A stretch of DNA of 64,000 nt from Acidimicrobiia bacterium (GTDB lineage: Bacteria > Actinomycetota > Acidimicrobiia > Acidimicrobiales > Ilumatobacteraceae): contig RFSV01000004.1 in assembly GCA_009923785.1 (NCBI GenBank), forward strand, positions 1 through 64,000, given 5' to 3'. The notes under the pieces were generated by a model. The model made no database searches. It was not told where the DNA came from and saw only the letters and a list, made by a program, of their open reading frames with translations. The position numbers were made by a program, and so were the translations under genes. Shown one piece after another: positions 52,730-60,962 of this stretch (positions within the stretch are counted from its first letter, which is position 1; each line of letters starts with the position of its first letter).

Positions 52730-54004
52730 GTGAGCTCAGCCGCCATTCCCTCTCTCGAAGACTTCACCCGAGACGCCAAGTCCTGGCTCGAAGAGAACGC
52801 CGAATACCGAACCAGCGGCACCGACGACAAAGACATCGTGTGGGGAGACGGCGAATTCTCGGTCTCCGTCTTTCACTCGTTGTCGTTCGACGAGGAACAG
52901 GCCCTTCTTCGCCGCGGCATGGACTGGATCCAAAAGAAGGCCGAGAAGGGCTATCACGCGATCACGGCACCGATCGAGTACGGAGGCCTCGCACTCCCCC
53001 GTGCGTATTCACGGGCATTCAGCAAGCTCGAGTCGCAGTTCCAGACGCCGACCGGACACGAAACACTGTCGGTCACCGTCGGACTGATCGCTCCGACCAT
53101 CGAACTGTTCGGTACTCCCGAGCAGAAGTCCGAATACGTTGCGCGCTTCATGGCCACGAGAGACCTGTGCTGCCAACTCTTCTCCGAGCCCGGCGCCGGC
53201 AGCGATCTGGCCTCGTTGGCGTGTCGAGCCGATCGGGATGGCGACGAGTGGGTTCTGAACGGTCAGAAGGTCTGGAGTTCCGGGGCCCAGTTCTCGGCCT
53301 TCGGTGAACTCATCGCTCGCAGCAACGTCGATATTCCAAAGCACAAAGGGATGACGGCGTTCATCATTCCCATGGATCTGCCCGGCATCGAGATTCGCCC
53401 GATCAAACAGATGAGCGGCGGGTCGTCGTTCAACGAGGTCTTCTTCAACGACGTTCGCATTCCCGACACCATGCGACTCGGCCCCGAGGGTGAGGGATGG
53501 AAGGTCGCTCTCACCACTCTTGGTTTCGAACGCGATCACAGTGGCGACGGGGGTGGCGGAGGTTCCCGTGTCGGAGGATCGTGGCGACAGCTACTGGCGA
53601 CCGCTCGAGCCTTCGGCGCAACAGCCGATCCGGTGATGCGTCAGGAACTGGCCAAGGCCTACTCCCATTTCCGAATCGAGGGGTTCGTCAACCGAAGAGC
53701 CGCCGACATCCGGAGATCCGGAGCGGCTCCCGGCCCTGAAGGCTCGCTCGGCAAACTCGTGTGGACCGAGGGAATGCGTCTCGTGAGTGACGTGGTCTCC
53801 CAGATCCTCGGCCCGTCGCTGGTGGCCGACACCGGCGAATGGGGAACCTTCGCCTGGGGTGAGCACGTTCTCGGAGCGCCTGGCTATCGCATCGCCGGGG
53901 GGTCCGACGAGACGCAGAGGAACATCATCGGAGAACGAGTTCTCGGACTTCCTGGTGACGTCCGGGTCGACAAGGATCTACCGTGGAAGGACACGAAGCG
54001 CTGA
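52730..54004 (+). CDS. Acyl-CoA dehydrogenase (FAD-dependent)
   Basis: 424 residues with the three-part acyl-CoA dehydrogenase fold. LCCQLFSEPGAGSDLASL is the FAD-binding signature near residue 145, NGQKVWSSGAQ follows, and the C-terminal region has GGSDETQRNIIGERVLGLP. The catalytic Glu usually lies in a loop before this; I see no certain candidate. GTG 52730 is chosen by promoter spacing. It is first in an operon of dehydrogenase, SDR, ThuA-like protein and 2-oxoacid dehydrogenase subunits. Would introduce a C=C bond in an acyl-CoA with transfer to an electron-transfer flavoprotein. Confidence 0.9.
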   Translation: MSSAAIPSLEDFTRDAKSWLEENAEYRTSGTDDKDIVWGDGEFSVSVFHSLSFDEEQALLRRGMDWIQKKAEKGYHAITAPIEYGGLALPRAYSRAFSKLESQFQTPTGHETLSVTVGLIAPTIELFGTPEQKSEYVARFMATRDLCCQLFSEPGAGSDLASLACRADRDGDEWVLNGQKVWSSGAQFSAFGELIARSNVDIPKHKGMTAFIIPMDLPGIEIRPIKQMSGGSSFNEVFFNDVRIPDTMRLGPEGEGWKVALTTLGFERDHSGDGGGGGSRVGGSWRQLLATARAFGATADPVMRQELAKAYSHFRIEGFVNRRAADIRRSGAAPGPEGSLGKLVWTEGMRLVSDVVSQILGPSLVADTGEWGTFAWGEHVLGAPGYRIAGGSDETQRNIIGERVLGLPGDVRVDKDLPWKDTKR

Positions 54005-54020
54005 CCCGACAGGGGTCGGC
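54000..54020 (+). other. Small stem-loop overlapping the acyl-CoA dehydrogenase stop
   Basis: GCTGACCC (54000-54007) pairs with GGGTCGGC (54013-54020), 8 pairs including one G-T wobble, with loop GACAG. It includes the TGA stop. There is no T run after it, so it is more likely to tune the mRNA end than to terminate strongly. Confidence 0.4.
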
Positions 54021-54067
54021 AGAATTTCGTCGTCGTTCCGAGACTTCAACAACACAAGGGGGACATC

Positions 54068-54823
54068 ATGGATCTAGGCCTGTCAGGAAAGAAGGCTCTC
54101 GTCACCGGCTCGACCAAGGGTCTCGGACGAGCCATCGTCGAGACACTTCTGGCCGAAGGCGCATCGGTTGCGATCTGCGCCCGTAACGCTGACGAAGTCG
54201 CCGCTGCTGTCTCCGAACTCTCGGCGAAGGGAACTGTCGTCGGATCAGCCGTCGATGCCGGTGACTCGGCGTCACTGCGAGCCTGGGTCGAATCCTCGGC
54301 CGCCGCTCTGGGAGGGATCGACGTCTACGTCCACAACACCTCGGGAAAGCCGGCCCGCAAACTCGAGGCCTGGATCAACAACTTCAACATCGATCTCATG
54401 GCCTTGGTTCACGGAGTCGAAGCGGCGACTCCACATCTCGCCAACGGCGGCGGAGCGGTCGTCAGCATCGGAACGACGGCCACCGCCGAACATTTCGGTA
54501 GCGGCTCGGGCAGTTACAGCGCGTTCAAGTCTGCGGTGACCAACTGGACCCTCGGCCAAGCCCAGGTGCTCGGAGCACAAGGCGTGAGATGCAATGTGGT
54601 GTCACCCGGGCCGATCTTCGTCGAAGGTGGCGACTGGGACATGATCAAGCAGCACATGGCTCCGTTCTTCGAGTCGACCGAGAAGGCCCACCCCGGTGGA
54701 CACATGGGACTTCCCGCCGACGTGGCCAATGCAGTCGCGTTCTTGGTCAGTGATCGCGCCAAACACGTCAACGGTGTCAATCTCACGGTCGACGGCGGCT
54801 TCCTGAAGCGCGTCGATTTCTGA
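54068..54823 (+). CDS. Short-chain dehydrogenase/reductase
   Basis: 251 residues. VTGSTKGLGRAIVETL cofactor loop near residue 13, CARNADEV (NADP-type), HNTSGKPA in place of NNAG, and YSAFKSAVTN with the catalytic Tyr-x3-Lys near residue 157; ends GVNLTVDGGFLKRVDF. AAGGGGG lies 6-8 bases before ATG 54068. Second gene of the acyl-CoA dehydrogenase operon. Confidence 0.87.
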   Translation: MDLGLSGKKALVTGSTKGLGRAIVETLLAEGASVAICARNADEVAAAVSELSAKGTVVGSAVDAGDSASLRAWVESSAAALGGIDVYVHNTSGKPARKLEAWINNFNIDLMALVHGVEAATPHLANGGGAVVSIGTTATAEHFGSGSGSYSAFKSAVTNWTLGQAQVLGAQGVRCNVVSPGPIFVEGGDWDMIKQHMAPFFESTEKAHPGGHMGLPADVANAVAFLVSDRAKHVNGVNLTVDGGFLKRVDF

Positions 54824-54845
54824 GCGCGTCGGACGACGCACGATC

Positions 54846-55610
54846 ATGAGCCAACCCGGACACCGCATCGACGTCACGCTCGTCGCCGGCGGCAAGTATC
54901 ACGACATCGACTTCGCACGACGCGAACTTCTCGGACTCCTCGCCGAGCACGATGAGTTTCGCGTCCGGGTTCAGCCCGACTACGAGGACACCTCGGGCAT
55001 CGAAGCGTCGACGATCCTCGTCTCGTACACCTGTGACGTCCGGCCGTCGGAAACGGCCCAGCGTGCCATCCGGTCATGGATCGAGGGCGGCGGTCGGTGG
55101 GTGGCCCTCCACGGGACCAATTCGGCCCTGACACTCGGCGGACCGAACGGTGTCGACTCACCGAGAGTCTTCCCCCTGTGGGCCGACACACTCGGCAGTC
55201 AGTTCGTGGCTCATCCGCCCATCCAGCCGTACACAGTGCAGATCACCGATCCGTCGAACTGGTTGGTCGCCGACATCGAACCCTTCGAGACCGATGACGA
55301 GCTCTACCTCAGCGAGTACGCCGATCGCGAGGCACTTCATGTCCTCTTGCACACTGAATGGCAGGGAGACGCCGCCGGTTTCGTCGAACACGATTGGACG
55401 TCGTGCGATCCTCGGCATCCGATCATGTACCTTCGTCGACTCGGTGCCGGTGCTGTTCTCTACAACACTCTTGGCCACTGCCGCGGGCACTACGACATGG
55501 CACCCGTCCTCGACTACTACCCGCGAATCGAGCGTTGTTCGTGGGAGAAACCCGCCTACTACGAATTGCTTCGACGTTCCTTGCGATGGGCCCGCGGGCT
55601 CGATGCCTGA
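54846..55610 (+). CDS. ThuA-like (trehalose utilisation/glutamine-amidotransferase-like) protein
   Basis: 254 residues. HRIDVTLVAGGKYHD near the start, RWVALHGTNSALTLGG near 78-93, and a C-terminal HPIMYLRRLGAGAVLYNTLGHCRGH are ThuA-like features. The catalytic Cys of true amidotransferases is absent. Related in length and layout to the protein at 46437, though that one is coupled to a Rieske oxygenase. It lies 22 bases after the SDR and 39 bases before the E1 alpha gene. Confidence 0.82.
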   Translation: MSQPGHRIDVTLVAGGKYHDIDFARRELLGLLAEHDEFRVRVQPDYEDTSGIEASTILVSYTCDVRPSETAQRAIRSWIEGGGRWVALHGTNSALTLGGPNGVDSPRVFPLWADTLGSQFVAHPPIQPYTVQITDPSNWLVADIEPFETDDELYLSEYADREALHVLLHTEWQGDAAGFVEHDWTSCDPRHPIMYLRRLGAGAVLYNTLGHCRGHYDMAPVLDYYPRIERCSWEKPAYYELLRRSLRWARGLDA

Positions 55611-55649
55611 CTCCCTTCACCCACTCGACCGATCACCACGAGGAATCAC

Positions 55650-56630
55650 ATGAACATCTCCCCCGAGGTCCAGTTCGATCTCCACCGCCGTATGGTGCGA
55701 ATCAGACTCTTCGAAGAGGCGGCCGGCCGTCTCGCCGAAGCGGCCAAGCTCCCTGGCTTCCTGCATCTCTACGTCGGAGAAGAGGCGGTCGCGGCCGGGG
55801 TGTGCGCGGCGCTCAACGACGACGACCACATCACTTCGACTCACCGAGGCCACGGGCATCTCGTGGCCAAGGGCGGCGACCTGAACCGCATGATGGCCGA
55901 ACTCATGGGCAAGTCGACCGGCTACTGCAAAGGCAAGGGCGGTTCGATGCACATCAGCGATCTGTCGCTCGGCATGCTCGGCGCCAACGGAATCGTCGGC
56001 GCTGGTTCCCCGATCGCCGTCGGGGCGGCCTTCGCCAATCGCTACCGCAAGAAGGGCCAAGTCGCCGTTGCGTTCTTCGGTGACGGTGCCACCAACATCG
56101 GGGCGTTTCACGAGGCCGCCAACATGGCCTGCGCGTTGCACCTTCCGATCGTCTTCGCCTGCGAGAACAACGAATACGGCGAGTTCACCCCGAGAGATCA
56201 AACGATGGCCATCACCGACATCGTCGATCGAGCGGCGGGCTACGGCATGCCCGGTGTGATCGTCGACGGCATGGATGCCATCGCGGTTCACGAGGCAACC
56301 CTCGAAGCAGTCGAGCGGGCACGCGCTGGTGGCGGACCTTCTCTCATCGAGGCCAAGACATACCGCTTCTACAACCACCACGGCGTGCAGAACCTCGGCT
56401 TGAAGTACCGCTCCGACGACGAAGTCGCAAGGTGGAAAGAGCGCGATCCGATCTTCACACTCGAGGATCGGATGATCGAGAACAAGGTCGCTACTCGACA
56501 GCAGTTCGACGACATTTGGGCCGACTGGCGTGCCGCGATCGACCGAGCGATCCAGTTCGCCGAAGAGAGCCCGCTACCGACTCCTGATCAGGTCCTGGTC
56601 GATGTGTACACCACAGGAGGTGCCCGATGA
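55650..56630 (+). CDS. acoA: Thiamine-diphosphate dehydrogenase E1 alpha subunit, acetoin/pyruvate type
   Basis: 326 residues. The thiamine-diphosphate motif begins FFGDGATNIGAFHEAANMA and ends CENNEYGEF near residues 140-175; HRGHGHLVAKGGD and KGKGGSMHISD are further hallmarks. Joined with the beta subunit it would decarboxylate a 2-oxoacid or cleave acetoin and pass the acyl group to lipoate. AcoX in the same operon favours an acetoin-type complex, but substrates in a catabolic island may differ. GAGGAAT lies 6 bases before the ATG. Confidence 0.9.
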   Translation: MNISPEVQFDLHRRMVRIRLFEEAAGRLAEAAKLPGFLHLYVGEEAVAAGVCAALNDDDHITSTHRGHGHLVAKGGDLNRMMAELMGKSTGYCKGKGGSMHISDLSLGMLGANGIVGAGSPIAVGAAFANRYRKKGQVAVAFFGDGATNIGAFHEAANMACALHLPIVFACENNEYGEFTPRDQTMAITDIVDRAAGYGMPGVIVDGMDAIAVHEATLEAVERARAGGGPSLIEAKTYRFYNHHGVQNLGLKYRSDDEVARWKERDPIFTLEDRMIENKVATRQQFDDIWADWRAAIDRAIQFAEESPLPTPDQVLVDVYTTGGAR

Positions 56631-57628
56631 GCGAGGAACGCAAGCTCGCCTATGTCATGGCGTTCAACGAGGCAGTGAGTCAGGCGATGGAGGCCGACCC
56701 CGACGTGTTCTGTGCCGGCGAGGACATCGGCGCCTTCGGAGGTGTCTTCGGAACGTTCGGAGGCCTCCAGGCCAAGTTCGGCACCGATCGCGTCGTCGAC
56801 ACCCCGATCAGCGAACAAGCCATCGTCGGGTTGGGTGTCGGAGCCGCCGCCACGGGACTGCGGCCGATTGTCGACCTCATGTTCATGGACTTCATCTGCG
56901 TCGCCATGGATCAGATCGTCAACCAGGCCGCCAAGCTGAAATACATGTTCGGTGGGGAAGCCACTCTTCCGCTCACGATCACGACCGCCGGCGGCGGCGG
57001 TTTGTCGGCTGCTGCGCAGCACAGCCAGTCACTCGAGGCGATTCTGTGCCATATCCCCGGCTTGAAAGTCGTCTACCCCTCCACGCCCTACGACATGAAG
57101 GGTTTGATGATGGCGTGCATCCAAGAGGACAACCCGACGGTGATGGTCAAGCACAAGCGATTGCTCGGTATGAGCGGTCACGTGCCGGTCGAGCCGTACT
57201 CCATTCCGCTCGGAACGGCCAACGTGGTTCGACCGGGCCGTGACGTGACGATCGTCGCGTATGGTCGCATGGTGCACGAGTCAGTCGCGGCGGCCGAGAA
57301 GTTGGCCGCTGACGGTATCGAATGCGAGATCATCGATCCGCGAACGCTGCAACCCCTCGACACCGACACGATCGTGGCCTCGGCGCGACGCACCAATCGT
57401 GTGCTGGTGGTTCACGAGGCCGTGCGCTTCGGAGGGCTCGGTGCCGAGATCGCCGCGCAGATCCAGGAGGCCGCGTTCGATCACCTCGACGCGCCGGTCG
57501 GCCGGATCGGCGCGCCATTCTCCCCCGTACCGTTCTCTCCCGCTCTCGAACAGCACTACATCCCGTCCAGTGCAGCGATCGAGGCCGGTGTACGCGAGGC
57601 CATGTTCCGCAACAAGGTCGGGGCCTGA
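56627..57628 (+). CDS. acoB: Thiamine-diphosphate dehydrogenase E1 beta subunit, acetoin/pyruvate type
   Basis: 333 residues. MAFNEAVSQAMEADPDVFCAGED is the N-terminus, EQAIVGLGVGAAATGLRP a conserved Glu-containing strand near residue 61, and DPRTLQPLDTDTI and VHEAVRFGGLGAEIAA follow in the C-terminal domain. ATG overlaps the alpha subunit stop (ATGA), so both are made together. Alpha2-beta2 assembly is standard for the family. Confidence 0.9.
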   Translation: MSEERKLAYVMAFNEAVSQAMEADPDVFCAGEDIGAFGGVFGTFGGLQAKFGTDRVVDTPISEQAIVGLGVGAAATGLRPIVDLMFMDFICVAMDQIVNQAAKLKYMFGGEATLPLTITTAGGGGLSAAAQHSQSLEAILCHIPGLKVVYPSTPYDMKGLMMACIQEDNPTVMVKHKRLLGMSGHVPVEPYSIPLGTANVVRPGRDVTIVAYGRMVHESVAAAEKLAADGIECEIIDPRTLQPLDTDTIVASARRTNRVLVVHEAVRFGGLGAEIAAQIQEAAFDHLDAPVGRIGAPFSPVPFSPALEQHYIPSSAAIEAGVREAMFRNKVGA

Positions 57629-57635
57629 TTCATTC

Positions 57636-58655
57636 GTGTCGACCGTCGGGATCATCGTCAACCCGAATGCGGGCAAGGACATCCGGCGACTGGTGACACC
57701 CGCGACGCACACGTCCGACGTGACCAAGGTCGGAATCGTCCGACGCGCCATCGTGGCAGCCACCGAATCCGGAGCCGAGCGAATTCTCCTCGCACCGGAC
57801 CGTCACCGCCTCGCCGAGCGTGCCGCCGATGGGCTCGATGCCCCGATACAGATCGTCGACGAACCGATCACCGGCTCCCGCTACGACACCATTGCCGCCG
57901 CACGTCGATTCTGGAAAGAGCAAGTCGGAGCAATCGTGGCCCTCGGAGGAGACGGAACCTCCCGTGACGTGGCCCTTGGGTGGCCCGACTCCCCCCTCGT
58001 CGCGGTCTCGACCGGTACGAACAATGTTTTTCCCTCGGCGATCGACGGCACGTCGGCCGGAGCCGCCGCCGGGTTCGTTGCCACTGGTGCCGTCGCACTC
58101 GACGAAGTGGGTCGGCGAAGCAAGCGCATCCTCGTTCGCATCGACGATGCCGACTCCTCCGTGGACGACGTGGCCCTCGTCGATCTCGCATTCGTCGACA
58201 CCGACTTCATCGGCGCGCGAGCGGTGCGTGACCCCCACACGGTTTCACGAGTCGTCGCAGCCATTGCGACCCCGACCTCGACCGGGTTGTCGAGTATCGC
58301 TGGACGATTGCATCCGGTCGATCGTCATGCTCCTGGTGGGGTCCTGGTCGAGATGGGCGCGGGCGAACGCTCGATCCGCGTGCCACTCGCCCCTGGTTCG
58401 TTCACCACGATGTCCATCGCCGACGTTCGTTCTCTCGCCGATGGCGAAGAAATCGTTTTCACCGGGCGCACCATTCTCGCCTTCGACGGCGAACGTGACC
58501 GAACGGTCGGTGATGACGGACGTGTTGCGATTCGTATCGATTCCGGTGGACCGATCCTCATCGATGTCGATCGCACACTTCAACTCGCAGCCGAACGGCG
58601 TCTCTTCGATCCACCGACGAAGACCTCAGACCACGGAGATGTTCATGGCCACTGA
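57636..58655 (+). CDS. acoX: AcoX-type ATP-NAD/diacylglycerol-kinase-like protein
   Basis: 339 residues. TVGIIVNPNAGKDIRRL begins the fold, IVALGGDGTSRDVALGW is the GGDGT motif, and AVSTGTNNVFPSAIDGTSAG follows. This is the AcoX family, present in many acetoin operons with unsettled function. GTG 57636 starts 7 bases after the E1 beta stop. The 3' end overlaps the E2 start by 11 bases. The ATP-type loop is intact, so kinase activity is possible. Confidence 0.85.
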   Translation: MSTVGIIVNPNAGKDIRRLVTPATHTSDVTKVGIVRRAIVAATESGAERILLAPDRHRLAERAADGLDAPIQIVDEPITGSRYDTIAAARRFWKEQVGAIVALGGDGTSRDVALGWPDSPLVAVSTGTNNVFPSAIDGTSAGAAAGFVATGAVALDEVGRRSKRILVRIDDADSSVDDVALVDLAFVDTDFIGARAVRDPHTVSRVVAAIATPTSTGLSSIAGRLHPVDRHAPGGVLVEMGAGERSIRVPLAPGSFTTMSIADVRSLADGEEIVFTGRTILAFDGERDRTVGDDGRVAIRIDSGGPILIDVDRTLQLAAERRLFDPPTKTSDHGDVHGH

Positions 58656-60054
58656 ATTCCTCATGCCCAAGCTCGGCCTGACAATGGAAGAAGGCACCAT
58701 TCTCGAATGGTTGGTCGACGACGGAGCCACGGTCCAGCCCGGAACACCGGTTCTGCGCATCGAAACCGACAAGGTCGAAAGCGACGTCGAAGCCGTGGCC
58801 TCGGGGCGACTTCATCGCATGGCCGACGTCGGCTCCACCCACACGTGTGGTGCCGTGATCGCAGTGCTGCTGGCCGACGGAGAAGACGCCCCATCGGCCA
58901 GTACTGCGTCGGCTACGCCAGCCGTCTCCACGGCGGCCGCGGCGACGAACACGACCCCTGAACCAGCCGTCGACCGACGACCGGCCGCCTCCATCAGTTC
59001 CGACGGCCGGCTCTTGGCATCGCCGAATGCCCGACGAGTGGCCGCCGAACTCGGCATCGATCTCGACTCGGTCGTCGGCACGGGACCTGGAGGACGCATC
59101 GTCTCCGAAGACGTCGAGGAAGCGGCTACTCGCCCCCGCCCGACCCGTCCGAGTCCGGCTCCGACCACTCGTCGGACGGGAGATTCGTCAGTTCTCGCGA
59201 CGGCCGCCGCACGACAGCTGGCCGATCTGCTCGGTATCGACATCGCAATCGTGGCGCCCGATGCCAGCGACGGTCGGGTGACACGAGATGGAGTGGCCGC
59301 ACATGTTCGCCAACTCCTCGCTTCTCCACGTCCGGCCCAACCCGCCGAAACGGCTCCATTGCCAGGAGCCATGCAGACGCCGTCGGCGACGAAGCGTATG
59401 AGTGGTATGCGCGGCACGATCGCCAAGCGCATGCATTCGTCGCTGCAGCAGATGGCGCAGCTGACGTTGACCATGGATGCGACGATGGATGCGGTCGTCG
59501 CCGACCGAGAATCACGGAAGAGTCGAGGAAACGTCCCTGGTTTCACCGATTACGTCATCGCAGCATGCGCCCGGGCACTGCGCGAACACGGGATCGTCAA
59601 CTCCCAGGTCACCGATGACGGCATCGCGTTGCTTCCCGAGGTGCACGTGGGAATGGCGGTCGCCCTCGACGAGGGTCTGGTCGTTCCGGTGGTCCGCAAT
59701 GCCGACCGCCTCGATCTCCAAACCCTGGCCACCGAGACGAAGCGCCTGGCGACAGCGGCGCGCTCCGGCTCGCTCGCACTCGCCGATCTCGAGGGCGGAA
59801 CGTTTTCGGTGAGTGCCCTCGGCATGTTCGGTGTCGACGCTTTCACTCCCGTGATCAATCCACCCAATACGGCGATCATGGGAGTCGGTCGCCTCCGCGA
59901 GGACGTCGTCGTGGACGGCAAGAAGGTCGCGACGCGGACTCGTATGACTCTCAGCCTGACCTGGGACCACCGCGTCTTCGACGGGGCGCCAGCGGCTCAG
60001 TTCGCCCAGACCGTGTGTCGACTACTGGAATCGCCCGCACAGCTCGACGACTAG
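58645..60054 (+). CDS. acoC: Dihydrolipoamide acyltransferase E2 with lipoyl and two E3/E1-binding-like domains
   Basis: 469 residues. The lipoyl domain (1-75) has the attachment Lys in IETDKVESDVEA near 43. Two peripheral-subunit-binding-like segments follow: LLASPNARRVAAELGID with GTGPGGRIVSEDV near 120-155, and VLATAAARQLADLLGID with ASDGRVTRDGV near 180-215. The catalytic domain has the DHRVFDG active-site motif near residue 442. Transfers the acyl group from lipoate to CoA. No lipoamide dehydrogenase gene is seen in the window. ATG 58645 follows a GGAG site. Confidence 0.88.
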   Translation: MATEFLMPKLGLTMEEGTILEWLVDDGATVQPGTPVLRIETDKVESDVEAVASGRLHRMADVGSTHTCGAVIAVLLADGEDAPSASTASATPAVSTAAAATNTTPEPAVDRRPAASISSDGRLLASPNARRVAAELGIDLDSVVGTGPGGRIVSEDVEEAATRPRPTRPSPAPTTRRTGDSSVLATAAARQLADLLGIDIAIVAPDASDGRVTRDGVAAHVRQLLASPRPAQPAETAPLPGAMQTPSATKRMSGMRGTIAKRMHSSLQQMAQLTLTMDATMDAVVADRESRKSRGNVPGFTDYVIAACARALREHGIVNSQVTDDGIALLPEVHVGMAVALDEGLVVPVVRNADRLDLQTLATETKRLATAARSGSLALADLEGGTFSVSALGMFGVDAFTPVINPPNTAIMGVGRLREDVVVDGKKVATRTRMTLSLTWDHRVFDGAPAAQFAQTVCRLLESPAQLDD

Positions 60055-60962
60055 CCGCGCACTGCATCCAGAACAGGAAGGAAGCGGTCGAGCAGCGCGA
60101 TCCAATCGGCCGGACTCTCGATTCCCTCCCAGAAGTTGTGCTCGAGAGTCAGTTCGACGTATCCGTTCTGGCGCGCTGCTTCAGCGTCGGAGACCAGTCG
60201 CCGTAGGACGTCGGCGTCGTCCTGACGGGGCGTCAAGGGTGCCTGCACGAACGACCGACTGAAGACTTGTAGCGGAGCCCGGTCGGGGTCACGTAGACCG
60301 TTCATGTACTCGATCATCTCTGCGACCTTCGTGGACTTCAGTCCTGCGGGGTTCCAAGCGTCGAACCACTTGGCCGTCCGAGCGAGACCATCGGCCGACC
60401 ACATCCCCGACAAAAGAAGCGGTCGAGGACGTTGGACCGGTTTCGGATCGACGTACGAAAGTGGAATGGTGAAGATCGGGCCGTCGTAGGAGACCGGATC
60501 ATCTCCCCAACACGCGAGAAGTGCCGGCACGAAGTCGTCCATTCGCCGTCCTCGAGTCGTGACCTCGGTTCCCGCTGCCGCGTGTTCTTCGGCACTCCAG
60601 CCGACGCCGAGGCCGGCGACGAGTCGACCATGCGACATCTGATCGATCGTGGCCAACCGTTGGGCCAATGGGACCGGCCAATGGTTGCCCGCGACGAGGA
60701 TGCTCGTTCCGAGCCGCACTCGCGACGTCACTGCTGCGACGTAGGCCAGGGTTTCGGTCGGCGCGTACACCGATCGGTACTGCTCGGGCGGCATCACGCC
60801 CTTGCCCCCGTATCCCCGAGCCGGTGACAGCGGATACATGAAGTGGTCCTGCACCCACAGTCCCGAATACCCGAGTTCTTCGGCCTTGATCGCGAAGTCG
60901 CGAATGACCTCCGAGGTCACGTGGGAACCGAGTTGAGGAAGACAGATACCGACGCCGGTCAC
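60051..60962 (-). CDS. Luciferase-like (LLM) F420-type oxidoreductase
   Basis: About 303 residues. VGICLPQLGSHVTSEVI starts the barrel, GYSGLWVQDHFMYP carries the ligand-region His, and RLVAGLGVGWSAEEHAAAG is the family strand. The GTG start at 60962 overlaps the Rieske stop (GTGA); an ATG at 60980 is possible. Same broad family as the enzyme at 5427 but from a different subgroup. Convergent with E2, overlapping it by 4 bases. F420 use is inferred. Confidence 0.86.
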   Translation of the reverse strand: MTGVGICLPQLGSHVTSEVIRDFAIKAEELGYSGLWVQDHFMYPLSPARGYGGKGVMPPEQYRSVYAPTETLAYVAAVTSRVRLGTSILVAGNHWPVPLAQRLATIDQMSHGRLVAGLGVGWSAEEHAAAGTEVTTRGRRMDDFVPALLACWGDDPVSYDGPIFTIPLSYVDPKPVQRPRPLLLSGMWSADGLARTAKWFDAWNPAGLKSTKVAEMIEYMNGLRDPDRAPLQVFSRSFVQAPLTPRQDDADVLRRLVSDAEAARQNGYVELTLEHNFWEGIESPADWIALLDRFLPVLDAVRG

